Shown here piece by piece: positions 30,919 to 41,287 of a stretch of 64,000 nucleotides of DNA. Below the pieces are notes generated by a model that did not search any database, was not told the DNA's origin, and worked only from the letters and a program-made list of their open reading frames with translations. A program made the position numbers and the translations under genes. Source of the stretch: an uncultured Clostridium sp. GTDB taxonomy: Bacteria > Bacillota > Clostridia > TANB77 > CAG-508. Where the stretch lies: the NCBI GenBank assembly GCA_948471055.1, contig CAOKQZ010000006.1:1-64000 (forward strand), in the 5' to 3' direction. Numbering within the stretch: position 1 is the first letter of the stretch; every line of letters starts with the position of its first letter.

Positions 30919-33900
30919 ATGAAAAGATTATCGAAAATGCTAAGTTTAATATTAGTATTAATTATATTGTTATCTACAATATTACCCGTTCTATGTAATT
31001 TATCAAAAGTTTTTGCTAACACGTATTCCGTAGAATATCATGGAAAAGTTTCTTATGGTTCTTCTACGGTTGGTAGTTTTACTGTAAATGGTGCTAGAGC
31101 ATTTTGTATGGACCACGACAAGGATAGTCCACCTACTAATACGGAAGTTAACGAAGAATTATATAACAACACTAATATAGCAAAATGTCTATATTATGGT
31201 TGGGGACGGTGCAAGACAATGGAGTGGTTTTACTAGTGAAAACATGGGGATTGTAGTAACTTCTCTTGCTCTTGACTATTTCAATCATGGTAATACTCAT
31301 AAAGTTGCACAAAATTTTATTGACTATATTAACTCTGTAAATATGCCTGAAATAGTCTTAAATTTTAATAATAGAAGTTTAACTGCTTATGCAATTGATA
31401 ATAATATGCAACGAACACAAAGTGTAACTGTGACTGGAAGTTCAGAATATTATTTAACCTTAAATTTACAAAGTGGTGTTACTCTTGTAAATGAAACTAG
31501 AGGTACTGAAAATAGCGGAACGGTTAATATTTATGGTGGTGACACTTTTTATTTAAAAGCACCTCTAACAATTAATGGTTCTTGGACATCTTCTAATATT
31601 GATAACTGTAAATATATTTTTCAACCAATCATTTATAGAAGTGCAAAACAGACTAATCAAGTATTGGCTGGGCAATTAAGTGTACAAGTAGACCCTGGCA
31701 CAACAACAAACATTTCTGTTAATTGGTTGTCAGTAGGGAATTTAATCATCCATAAAGTGGATTCTGAAGATAACTCGCAAAATATTGCAAATACTACTTT
31801 TGACATATACAATAGTAGCAATAACTTAGTTGGAACAATAACTACAAATGCGGAAGGTGTTGCTAGACTAGATAATTTAACGATTGGAAGATATAAAGTT
31901 GTAGAAAAAAAATCAAATGACTATTATGTTGTAGATGTAACCCCGCACACTGTTCAAATAAATAGTTCTGATAATACTATAACAATTGAAAATGATAAAA
32001 AAACTGGTTATATTGAAATTAACAAATATGATACTGAAAATCCATCAAAGAAGATAGCAAATGTTAAATTTGGTGTATATGATAATTCTAATAATCTTAT
32101 TCAAACATTAGTTACAGATACAAATGGGTATGCAAAATCAAATAAATTGCCTATTGATAAGACTTACTATGTAAAGGAACTTGAAACCGATAATAACTAC
32201 CTATTAAATACGAATAGATATAATGTTAATTTAGCCGAAAATGGTCTTATCGACGGTTATACTTTCAAATTAAATGTTCCTAATAATCACAAAAAGGGTA
32301 ATTTAGTTATTCGTAAAGTAGATGCTTCGGATCATACCGTCAAATTAGAAAATATTACTTTCAAAGTATATGATAGTTCCAATAATTTAGTTGGAACTAT
32401 TAAGACCAATAAGCAAGGAATTGCAAGGCTTGATAACATCAACATTGGCACTTACAAAATTTTAGAAGTGGAAACAAATCAATATTATAGATTAAATACT
32501 ACTGAAAATATATTGAATGTTAAACATTCTGCTGAAAATGGCGATAGTGAAATTACTATAACAAATGAACAAAAAAGAGGTTATATTGAAATTAACAAAT
32601 ACGATAAAGAAGCATATGAAAAATATAATAAAACCTTAGGGGTAGCAAATGTTGTGTTTGGTATTTTTGATGAAGCAGGAAATAAAATCGAAGAATTAAC
32701 AACTGATTCTAATGGCTATGCTAAAAGTTCTGCCTTATCATTAATGAAAAAATATGTAGTAAAGGAATTAAAAACGAGACCTGAATACATTACAAATAAT
32801 ACCGAGTTCAAAATTAATCTAACTGAAAATGGTATTGTTGATGGTTACACTTATACTTTAAGAGTTGCTAACGAACATAAGAAAGGTAATTTACTTATTG
32901 AGAAAATAACAGCGGATGACAAAACTATTGCTTTAGGAAATGTAGGATTTGAATTGTATTTAGTGGGTAATGGCGAAATAAATTTACTTATTGGCACCTA
33001 TTATACTGACGCTAACGGTGAAATCTACATCGAAAACTTAAATACTGGAAATTACAAGTTAAAAGAAATTTCTACAAATAAGTGGTACTACTTGCCAGAT
33101 GATAAACCAATAGAAATAAAATGGTCTAAGGAATTTGGCGATACCAATGTAACTATTGAAAATGAAAAGAAAAAAGGTATTATAAGAATAATTAAAACTG
33201 ATAGTGATTTTAATGAATTACCTCTTGAGAATATTAGATTTAATGTATATGACGAAGATAATAATTTTATTGAAACAATTACAACCAATGCTAGTGGTAT
33301 TGCTGAAAGTAAAAGACTTAGAATTGATAAAAAATACCATGTAATTGAATGTGAAACATTACAGAATTATGTTTTAGATGATACCATTCATACAATTAAC
33401 TTTGTTGAAGGTCTATCAAAAGACCAAATAAATGATATACAAACCGATACAATTAAGACATTAGAATTAAAAAATGAACATGAAAAAGGTAATCTTGTTG
33501 TATATAAAGTAGATTCGCTAGACAACACTATTTTTATTGAGGGGGTAACTTTTGAATTATATGCAAAAAATGTCGATACGCCGTACGAAGAAAACCAACT
33601 AATTGGAACATACGTAACTGATGAAAATGGAAAAATTGAAATAAATGACCTATGGACTGGCGAATATTATCTAAAAGAGGTCGCTACTAATATGTGGTAT
33701 AAATTGAATACAAATAATACAGACCTAGAAATAAAAGTAAATGAGACAACCGAAGTAACAATAACAAATGAAGCCAAAAGAGGTTATATCACAATAGAAA
33801 AACAGGATAGTGAATTTAGCAATATAAAAATTCCAGAAGTTACATTTAATATATATGATGAAGATGCTAATTTCATTGAAAGTATAACAACAGATGAGAA

Positions 33901-35479
33901 CGGTTTTGCTAAGTCTTCACTTTTAATAATTGATAAAAGTTATTATGTAGTTGAAGTTGCTACAAATGATTCTTATGTATTATCAAATGAGTTCTTTAAG
34001 GTTAATTTTACAGAAAATAAAGCTGATGAAGATATCGAGAAAATTACACAAGATATTGAATACAATCTAATTGTTGAAAATGAAGCAAAAACAAGCTCAT
34101 TACAAATTATCAAAGTCGATAAAGACAATAATGAATATAGAATTGTTGGGGCTACTTTCGAGATAAAAGATGAAACAACAAATGAAGTAATTACAAATGT
34201 TACAACAGACGAAAATGGTACTGCCTTGATAGAAAATTTAAAAATAACACATACCTATTCTGCGAGAGAGACAAAGTCAAATTATAAATATCAATTAAAT
34301 GAAGATATTATTAGTAACATTGTCCTTACTCCAGACCAAATAACAAATATTACTTTCGAGAATGAGAAATTGAAAGGTCAAATAAAAGTTATTAAAGTAG
34401 ATAGCGAAAATCATGAAGTTAGAATACCTAATGTTCAATTTGAGATATTAGATAAAGACATGAATGTTATTGAAACACTTACGACAGACGAAAACGGTGA
34501 AGCAATAAGTTCAAAATTACCATGTATTGACGAAACTTACTATTTAAGAGAAGTTAGCACACAAGATACTTATGTTTTATCTAAAGAGATAAAAGAAATT
34601 ACCTTAACAGAAAATGAAATAGCAAACATTGTCTTTGAAAATGAGAAAATTAAAGGTAAATTAGAAATAACAAAGGTTGATAGCAAAAAACCTAATACAA
34701 CTCTTAAAGGGGCAATTTTTGAAATTTACGATGAAAATAATAACTTGATACAAGAAATTACTACAAACGAAAGTGGAATTGCTACAAGTGATGACCTTGT
34801 CATTGGAAAATACTATTGCAAAGAAAAAGCAACTGGTTCTCCTTATTATTTACTAAATGAAAACACATATGAATTTGAAATTACAACAAATGGCGAAACT
34901 ATAAAACAAACTATTGAAAATGAACCTACTAATATAACGGTAGATGTAGATAAGAAAGGAACAACAGAAATTAAACCTAGTGAAATTGTAGATTATGAGT
35001 TTTCAAATATAGCAAATAATTCTAATGTCTATTTAGAAAACTTTAAGTGGTATGACTATGTTCCAACAGACTATGTAAGACTACAAAAAATGACAACAGG
35101 TACTTGGAATCAAGACTTAACTTATAGTGTATATTATAAAACAAATAAGTCAGAAGATTACATATTATTGAAAGAAAATTTAAGTACACAAGAAAATTAT
35201 GACCTAGACTTTACACAGGTACAACTTGCTGAAGATGAATATATAGTAGAAACTTGTTTTGATTTTGGAAAAGTAGAAACTGGTTTTAGAGAAACTATTT
35301 TCCCAACAATGCAATGTAAATCATTTGACACATTACAAAACAATGAAAACTTTACAAATCACACGAAAACAGTAGGTACTTATTTTGGTGTAACTGCTGA
35401 AGCAAATAGCAAATGGACTACTATTGTTCATACACCAAAAGAAAATCACGAACCTGTTCTCCCAAGAACGGGAAAATAA
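30919..35479 (+). CDS. CnaB-repeat (SpaA-type) surface adhesin, with one +1 shift at CGG
   Basis: About 1519 residues. Signal peptide (MLSLILVLIILLSTILPVL), an N-terminal thioester-domain-like region (ARAFCMDHDKDSPP ... GWGGARQWSGFTSENMG), then 11 CnaB/SpaA-type repeats of roughly 90 residues, each opening with a GNLxIxKxD-like strand. A last beta domain and LPRTGK follow. At 31207, GGA-C-GGT breaks the frame inside the N-terminal domain; skipping C joins GWG to GARQWSG. The remaining 1427 codons hold no in-frame CGG despite many in other frames. The protein stops directly after LPRTGK, without the membrane helix and charged tail of a sorting signal. It probably promotes mating-cell contact. 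Confidence 0.87.
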
Positions 35480-35502
35480 ACTTAGAATAATATAATACTC
35501 CT

Positions 35503-35538
35503 CTATAAATTTGCCCTTCAAAATAAATTTATAGGAGG
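35503..35538 (+). promoter_or_regulatory. Conserved-loop hairpin (copy B) before spoVG
   Basis: CTATAAATTT (35503-35512) pairs with AAATTTATAG (35525-35534), loop GCCCTTCAAAAT, followed at once by the GGAGG site. CCTTC in the loop can pair with GGAGG. Confidence 0.65.
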
Positions 35539-35546
35539 AATTTTTT

Positions 35547-35828
35547 ATGAAAATTACAGATGTTAAAATTTTTAAAGCAAAAAAGAGAGGTGCTGTATTA
35601 GCATACGCAAATGTCATTTTAGACGACCGTTTTATTATTAGAGGAATTACCCTTTTAGCAACAGAAAGAACAGGAAGATTTATATCTATGCCGTCAAGAT
35701 TATTAAAGAATGATAATAAAAGGTCTTATAGAGATATATGTCATCCTCTAAATCAAACTGTAAGAGATGAATTAACCCAAACAATTTTTGCTGCATATGA
35801 CGATTTTGTAGAAACAGAGCAAGAATAA
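35547..35828 (+). CDS. spoVG: SpoVG family nucleic-acid-binding regulator
   Basis: 93 residues with the SpoVG signature: MKITDVKIFKAKKRGAVLAY, DDRFIIRGITLL, RFISMPSRLLKN and YRDICHPLNQTVRDEL. SpoVG proteins bind DNA and RNA and act as global regulators of sporulation, capsule and virulence genes in Firmicutes. Being carried on the ICE, it may control element or host genes. The mRNA leader carries a conserved-loop hairpin (copy B), shared with the next gene and the pilin gene, so SpoVG itself could be the binding protein; that is inference. Intact, no in-frame CGG. Confidence 0.93.
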   Translation: MKITDVKIFKAKKRGAVLAYANVILDDRFIIRGITLLATERTGRFISMPSRLLKNDNKRSYRDICHPLNQTVRDELTQTIFAAYDDFVETEQE

Positions 35829-35837
35829 AAGTGTTTT

Positions 35838-35876
35838 CTTTTAGATATGCCCTTCAAATATATTTAAAAGAAAGGA
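35838..35876 (+). promoter_or_regulatory. Conserved-loop hairpin (copy C) before the gene at 35883
   Basis: A 10-bp stem with one G-T pair (35838-35847 with 35861-35870) and loop TGCCCTTCAAATA, followed by AAAGGA. Stem sequence differs from copies A and B while the loop is kept. Confidence 0.6.
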
Positions 35877-35882
35877 CTTTTT

Positions 35883-36467
35883 ATGATTATAAATGAAAAA
35901 TTACACCATGAATTGGTTATTTTAAACCAAAATATTGGCTCTATTATCCAAAACCATAGTTTATCAGACTTACAAATAGAAAATTTTTTACGTATATTAG
36001 AAAAAACAAGGTATGATATATTAGCAGATATAAAACTATTCAATAAGACAGTAGAATATCAATATGAAAAAATTAAAACTATTGATAGTGATTATACTAC
36101 TGAACTTATAAATAATGTGTTAAAAATATATGTTCCCGAAGTTATGCCTTCATATAGAAACTTAAAAACTCATGCACATAAGCGAATACTATTAAATATA
36201 GCAGAAATCACAAAACCTTTTAAAGGAATTTTTAAAAACAATGTATTTATTTTCGTTAAAATATGCGATAACATTCTAGGTTGGGATATTGACAACAAGT
36301 TGATAAAACCTATTTCCGATGGCTTGATAGCATCTAATGTTATAACAGATGATAACATTTCAAAAATGTTTTATGCGGTTAAAGGTGTTTATTCGGAAAA
36401 TCCTCATACTGAAATTTATGTTATGAATGAGAAAGAAAGTACAAAATTTTTGGAAAGTTACACTTAA
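35883..36467 (+). CDS. Hypothetical ICE protein with RusA/hydrolase-like end, 194 aa
   Basis: An N-terminal helical part (LHHELVILNQNIGSIIQN) is followed by a segment resembling bacteriophage/plasmid RusA- or DUF-type proteins: GIFKNNVFIFVKICDNILGWDIDNKLIKPISDGLIASNVI has the DxDN plus lysine pattern and is followed by DDNISKMFYAVKG. RusA-type Holliday-junction nucleases carry DxDN-K, so this is a candidate, but the family call is tentative. Transcribed with spoVG. Intact. Confidence 0.45.
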   Translation: MIINEKLHHELVILNQNIGSIIQNHSLSDLQIENFLRILEKTRYDILADIKLFNKTVEYQYEKIKTIDSDYTTELINNVLKIYVPEVMPSYRNLKTHAHKRILLNIAEITKPFKGIFKNNVFIFVKICDNILGWDIDNKLIKPISDGLIASNVITDDNISKMFYAVKGVYSENPHTEIYVMNEKESTKFLESYT

Positions 36468-36507
36468 AAAAATATGCCAAATTTAAAAACGAAAACTTTT
36501 ATAGATT

Positions 36508-36622
36508 GGTCGATTTTTGTGTAATAAAAATGCTTATATTGCAGGATTTTCAAGACACAAGTGGTCGATTTTAATGAGTGGAGGTAAAAGATTCGGTAGC
36601 GAAAGCGAGCGAATTTTTTACC
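36508..36622 (+). promoter_or_regulatory. Structured intergenic DNA before the Replic_Relax-like gene (possible oriT or leader)
   Basis: Two direct copies of GGTCGATTTT (36508-36517, 36563-36572) are followed by a 13-bp stem (36583-36595 with 36610-36622, one G-T pair) whose tip is GC-GAAA-GC. There is no T-run of terminator type. The place, just before a DNA-processing gene and VirD4, fits an origin of transfer or an mRNA leader; neither is shown. Confidence 0.4.
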
Positions 36623-36662
36623 ATGAACTATTATTGTAAAAATCATTTTGGAGGTGATTTGT

Positions 36663-37574
36663 TTGAATTATTTTCCGAACTCTTCTGAAGAAATAGAATT
36701 ACTAAAATTCGTTGCGAAATATCAATATATAACTATAACGAATGCAAGTATTTTTTTTAAATCAAAGACTTATTATAGAAGAAGAATTTATAATTTAATT
36801 GATAAGGATTTTTTAAGAAGAATTAAGTGGAATTTGGTATTGGGAGATTTAGGTATTGAATATGCAAAAACATTTAATTTTGAATATAACGCATTAAATA
36901 GGAATAGTAAATATATTCCTAGACTACTATATCTAAGCAATCTTGCTGCATATTACTATAAGTGCAATACATTAAAATTTACTCCTTCTTTTTCAATAAA
37001 AGATAAAGAAATCTTTACTACTACCGCAAGACGATTCATTGGAATATTACAAATAAATGGATTTGAATATTTAGCATACCATATTAGTAAAGAACACACC
37101 CATAAATATGTTTCTTCTGTTATTTATGATATTCAAAAGGAAAAAAACTATAAAAATATCATAGTCCTAATAGATGATACATCAAATTTATTTGATGAAA
37201 GTTTTGTTTTCGGTATGAATCAACTACTAATTATATCTGATACAACTGAAAATAGAGAAAAACTAAAATATATGCACAATGTGAACTGGCCTAGAATAAT
37301 ACATGATTATTATAAAAATAATGTGTATCTATCCGAGTACAATTTTTGTGAATATACAGATTACAAGAATAAATATATAAACACATTTTATTTTTTAGAT
37401 ACAGAAAAGATAAATAGAATAAAGTATTTTTTAAGAGAAAACAGAAACAAAAATATGACTATACTTTGTGATAAAACATTGAAAGAAGAATTACAAAGAG
37501 AACTTCCTAATTGTGACTATGTTATTATAGATTTGGAAAAATATGTAGAAAAGGATATTGTTATGTATGATTAA
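36663..37574 (+). CDS. Replic_Relax-like winged-helix protein
   Basis: About 303 residues from a TTG at 36663, chosen because GGAGGTG lies at the right distance. The N-terminal 90 residues form a winged-helix (ELLKFVAKYQYITITNASIFF, YYRRRIYNLIDKDFLRRI, LGDLGIEYAKTF) like the replication-relaxation family that accompanies TraG/VirD4 in Firmicute mobile elements. The rest is alpha/beta and not recognised (NIIVLIDDTSNLFDESF). Probable DNA-processing accessory factor. Intact. Confidence 0.6.
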   Translation: MNYFPNSSEEIELLKFVAKYQYITITNASIFFKSKTYYRRRIYNLIDKDFLRRIKWNLVLGDLGIEYAKTFNFEYNALNRNSKYIPRLLYLSNLAAYYYKCNTLKFTPSFSIKDKEIFTTTARRFIGILQINGFEYLAYHISKEHTHKYVSSVIYDIQKEKNYKNIIVLIDDTSNLFDESFVFGMNQLLIISDTTENREKLKYMHNVNWPRIIHDYYKNNVYLSEYNFCEYTDYKNKYINTFYFLDTEKINRIKYFLRENRNKNMTILCDKTLKEELQRELPNCDYVIIDLEKYVEKDIVMYD

Positions 37575-39309
37575 AAAAGTATGTTTCTATATTTTTCTAC
37601 TATTCTGTCTCTTTTTAAATATTATCATAGATATAAACATAAACAAATACATCTATACTCTAAATATATGTTTTAATAAAAACATTACTTTATCAAATCA
37701 TTTATATGCTCTTATTTGCTTTATAATTGCTCTTATTTCAATTTTAATTGTATCAGACATATTACTTGTCGCATCAAAAGGCAAAGACAAAAATAAAGGC
37801 ATTAAAATAAGAAAAGATGATGGCACTCATGGAACTGCAAACTGGATGGCTCAAAGTGAAATAAATCAAGTATTAGGTATAGACGATATCCCTGGCATAA
37901 TTTTAGGAAAATATAACAATTCTATCGTAAAACTACCTTTTGATAGTTATTTTAATAAGAATATATGTGTATTTGGTAGTAGCGGAAGCATGAAAACAAC
38001 TCGGTTTTTTACTTACAAATTTATTAGAACTTTCAAAATATAGAAAGTCAATAATTGTAACTGATCCAAAAGGCGAAATTTATAGAACTACTTCAAGTTA
38101 TTTTAAAAGTATTGGCTACGTTGTAAAAGTGTTCAATTTAAAAGATATGCGACATAGCGATAGATGGAATCCATTAGGCGAAAACGAGAACATCAATGAT
38201 GTTCAAACTTCTAGTACTGTCATTATATCTAACACCCAAAGGCATGATAAACGGTTCTGATGAATTTTGGCCGAGAGCAGAGGAAAATTTACTTAAAGCC
38301 TTTGAATTTTATTTTTTGGAAATGTTAATTGATAAGAACAATCTAACAAATATATACAAAAAAATAGCAAGTGGCGACATTAGTGAAATCGATTGTATTT
38401 TTAGAGGTCTGTCAAACAATAGTCCCGCAAAAATGAGTTATAATATTTTTGCAAGTCGGTAGTGACACTATAAAAGCAAGTGTGCTTACTGGTTTAGGTA
38501 CTAGACTACAGTCTTTTCAAAATGAAGATTTACAACGATTAACTTCTGAAACCGATATTGACCTTATGCTTCCGGGTAAAAAGCCTTGTATCTATTATGT
38601 AATAACTAGCGACACCGATTCCAGTAACGACTTTCTTGCTTCTTTATTTTTCACCTTCCTTTTCATTAAATTAGTACGTTATGCAGATTCAACAAAAACA
38701 GGAAAATGCGAAAATGAAGTATATTGCTTTTTAGATGAATTCGCAAATATCGGTCAAATACCAGATTTCAACAAAAAAATATCTACAGTTCGTAGTAGAC
38801 GGAATAGCATTAATCCCTATATTACAAAACGTAGGACAATTTGCAAACCGTTATCCTAATAATATGTGGCAAGAAAATATCCGGAAATTGTGACACAAAA
38901 CTTGCCCTAGGTACAACAGACACTTTAACAGCACAATACTTTTGTGATTTAATAGGTGTTTCAACAGTAGAAACAGAAAGTATAAAAAAATCCAATTCTA
39001 TCGAAGGCGATGTTGGAGAATATCGGTCAAAAAAATATATCTACACAAAGACGAAACTTGTTAAACGTAGACGAAATACTTCGTATTCCCTCCAACAAAT
39101 TACTCGTAATTCTAAGAGGAAACAAACCTTTACTACTAGATAAAATGACATATAATGAACATCCTTTATTTAAAAAATTAAACAACAATCCAATTAGTGA
39201 ATATAACCCTACATGGATTAGAAATGTTCCTACTAATATTCCAGTAATAGAAAAAAAGAATAAAGAAACGGTTAAAAAAGAAGAACAATTAGGATGGAAT
39301 AATTTTTAG
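37567..39309 (+). CDS. virD4: VirD4/TraG coupling protein, with six +1 shifts at CGG
   Basis: Coupling ATPase that brings relaxosome DNA to the secretion channel. Two N-terminal membrane helices, then the ATPase. Seven frame segments join at in-frame CGG (first base 38002, 38252, 38457, 38800, 38882, 39024); skipping C each time gives 578 residues in one frame. Blocks restored in order: Walker A FGSSGSMKTTGFLLTNLLE, IIVTDPKGEIYR, DKGSDEFWPRAEEN, ASGSDTIKASVLTGLGTRL, Walker B CFLDEFANIGQIPDF, STVRSRGIALIPILQNVGQF, MWQENIGNCDTKLALGTTD, EYGQKNISTQRRNLLN and ILRGNKPLLLDK. No other lesion exists. Start at the ATG at 37567 overlaps the end of the previous gene. Confidence 0.9.
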
Positions 39310-39359
39310 ATGTATGTTATAATCGATTCAATAGATAGTAATTTATTGGAGGAAATATT

Positions 39360-39758
39360 TTGAAAAAGTATATAATCATATCTGTAATAATATTAATTCT
39401 TGTAATTTTATCTTTTATACTGAGTGGTTGGAAATTAAGATTATTTAAAGAAACAAATATCAAAATGATTGATGGAAAGAATTATATTGGAATTGCTTCT
39501 TATAGTAATAGATTAAGAAAAACTATTAATTATTATGAAGATTTTAATTTTTTTGCCTACAAACCTAGTAAAGAGTATATAGAAGAATTTTATGATTATA
39601 AAGATTATGAACATCCTGAATTTAGAGAATATCATAAAGTACCTATGACAAATTCTATAATTTATTATTTTGATAAGAATGGTAACATTACAAAAAAAAT
39701 GACTTATAACGAAAATGGTTCTATTGTTAAATTGGAAAATGATGAAGCAAAAAAATGA
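39360..39758 (+). CDS. Small lipoprotein-like membrane protein, 132 aa
   Basis: TTG start after GGAGG. One N-terminal hydrophobic helix (YIIISVIILILVILSFILSG), then a soluble tyrosine-rich part ending in YFDKNGNITKKMTYNENGS, which resembles short toxin-antitoxin-repeat (MORN-like) strands. Unknown function; placed between VirD4 and the S1 protein. Confidence 0.5.
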   Translation: MKKYIIISVIILILVILSFILSGWKLRLFKETNIKMIDGKNYIGIASYSNRLRKTINYYEDFNFFAYKPSKEYIEEFYDYKDYEHPEFREYHKVPMTNSIIYYFDKNGNITKKMTYNENGSIVKLENDEAKK

Positions 39759-39871
39759 ATTTCTTGAAAATTAATATAATTACAAGCTATCGAAACAATA
39801 ACAATTAAAAAATTTAATAACTATACGCATTTACCTTAAATGGTAAGTGCTTTTTTATTGGAGGTGAAATC

Positions 39872-40666
39872 TTGGAAGATATAAAATTAAAAGAACTCAT
39901 GCGAAGTAAGGAAGAAAATCGAATATTAACAGGCAAAATAAGTGGCATAGAAGATGAATACTATAAATTAAAGAAAGAAAACATATCTTGTGCTATCGTA
40001 TGGTATGGTGGAATAAAGGTGCTAATTCCTAGTGAACATTTAGGTATATCAAAAATCAACAAAGCCATGATACGAGGTATGTTAGGTGCGGAAATAGACT
40101 TTATTGTTACTGAAATAGATACTATAGCAAATTTAGCAATTGCAAGTAGAAAAAATGCTATGGTTTTTCGTTCTGAAATAGAATTACCAAAATTGACTAT
40201 TAATGACACTGTAAAAGTAAGAATTATTGCAGTTGGTGTAAAGCATATAGTAGTAGAATTATATGGAAAAGAAGTTGTTATCAAAGCGAAAGATCTGCAA
40301 CATACCTATATTTTAAACTGCAAAGATTATTATTCTCCAGGAGAATATTTAAAGGTTAGGATAAAGGAATTAGACATTGAAAACAATAAATTTCTTCTAA
40401 GTGCAAAAGACTTTATAGAAAATCCATTTAAGAATATTCGTAAGTTTATTGTAGAAAATGGAGAATATACAGGAAAGGTAATTGCATTTCCTAAGGTCAA
40501 CAGTGGAATTATAGTGCAACTAGACAATACTAATGTTACCGCACTTATTAGAGTTCCTGCAAGATTTAATAACTATCCACACTATTTAGATAATGTATTA
40601 ATAAAAGTATCAGAAATTAAAGAACAAAAAAAGCTAATCTATGGCTATTTAATGAGAATAATTTAA
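39872..40666 (+). CDS. S1 RNA-binding domain protein
   Basis: 264 residues, TTG start after GGAGGTG. Two OB-fold/S1-like stretches are visible: LTGKISGIEDEYYKLKKENI and NDTVKVRIIAVGVKHIVVEL, with a third at YTGKVIAFPKVNSGIIVQL. Firmicute ICEs often encode such a protein near VirD4. RNA or ssDNA binding is likely; the exact role is unknown. Intact. Confidence 0.65.
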   Translation: MEDIKLKELMRSKEENRILTGKISGIEDEYYKLKKENISCAIVWYGGIKVLIPSEHLGISKINKAMIRGMLGAEIDFIVTEIDTIANLAIASRKNAMVFRSEIELPKLTINDTVKVRIIAVGVKHIVVELYGKEVVIKAKDLQHTYILNCKDYYSPGEYLKVRIKELDIENNKFLLSAKDFIENPFKNIRKFIVENGEYTGKVIAFPKVNSGIIVQLDNTNVTALIRVPARFNNYPHYLDNVLIKVSEIKEQKKLIYGYLMRII

Positions 40667-40676
40667 GGAGGATTAC

Positions 40677-41150
40677 ATGATTGATAAAATAAAAGTAATA
40701 AATTTCTTGCAAGACTTTGGTTGTGCAAGACTAGAACATTTACAAATATTATATAATGATAAAACAGATAATTTTAAAAGTGTCTTATCTAGCAATATGG
40801 TAAGTAAAAAAGGAGATATCTTCGTTCACAATACTAGGCGAGTTGATGAGAAAATGCTAGTTGCTCTTGATATTTTATGTAAGTATAAAAATAGGCTACT
40901 AAAATTCTATAAAGGATATGATCCGATATACATTACTTTTTTAACAAAAGATAATGTAATGTACCATATCATTGTAGCAGATGAACAAAATAAAAAAGGT
41001 GTCGTAAAAATTGTAAATTCTTATCCCTTGTCTCTTCCCAACGTAGATAAGTTAATTTTAGCTTTTAGTGATGGGGGAGCATTAGAAAACATTCACAGTG
41101 AAATACCATTTTTATACTGTATTTACCCTAGTTTAGAAATAATTAATTAG
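40677..41150 (+). CDS. Hypothetical protein of the DUF5697 type
   Basis: 157 residues after GGAGG. Begins with a winged-helix-like segment (VINFLQDFGCARLEHLQILY) and continues with alpha/beta elements (ITFLTKDNVMYHIIVADE). It resembles small ICE proteins placed after the S1 gene (DUF5697-like; uncertain). Last gene of the plus-strand transfer operon. Confidence 0.5.
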   Translation: MIDKIKVINFLQDFGCARLEHLQILYNDKTDNFKSVLSSNMVSKKGDIFVHNTRRVDEKMLVALDILCKYKNRLLKFYKGYDPIYITFLTKDNVMYHIIVADEQNKKGVVKIVNSYPLSLPNVDKLILAFSDGGALENIHSEIPFLYCIYPSLEIIN

Positions 41151-41287
41151 TGAAATATGTATGTAAGCTAATTTTATATTTTATATATTAAATTTTTATG
41201 AAAAATTTTACACTTTTTTCTACTTTCAATCTACGAACTTTTAATTTATTTAAAATAAATTTTATACTTGCAAAAAGCCAAGTAGTT

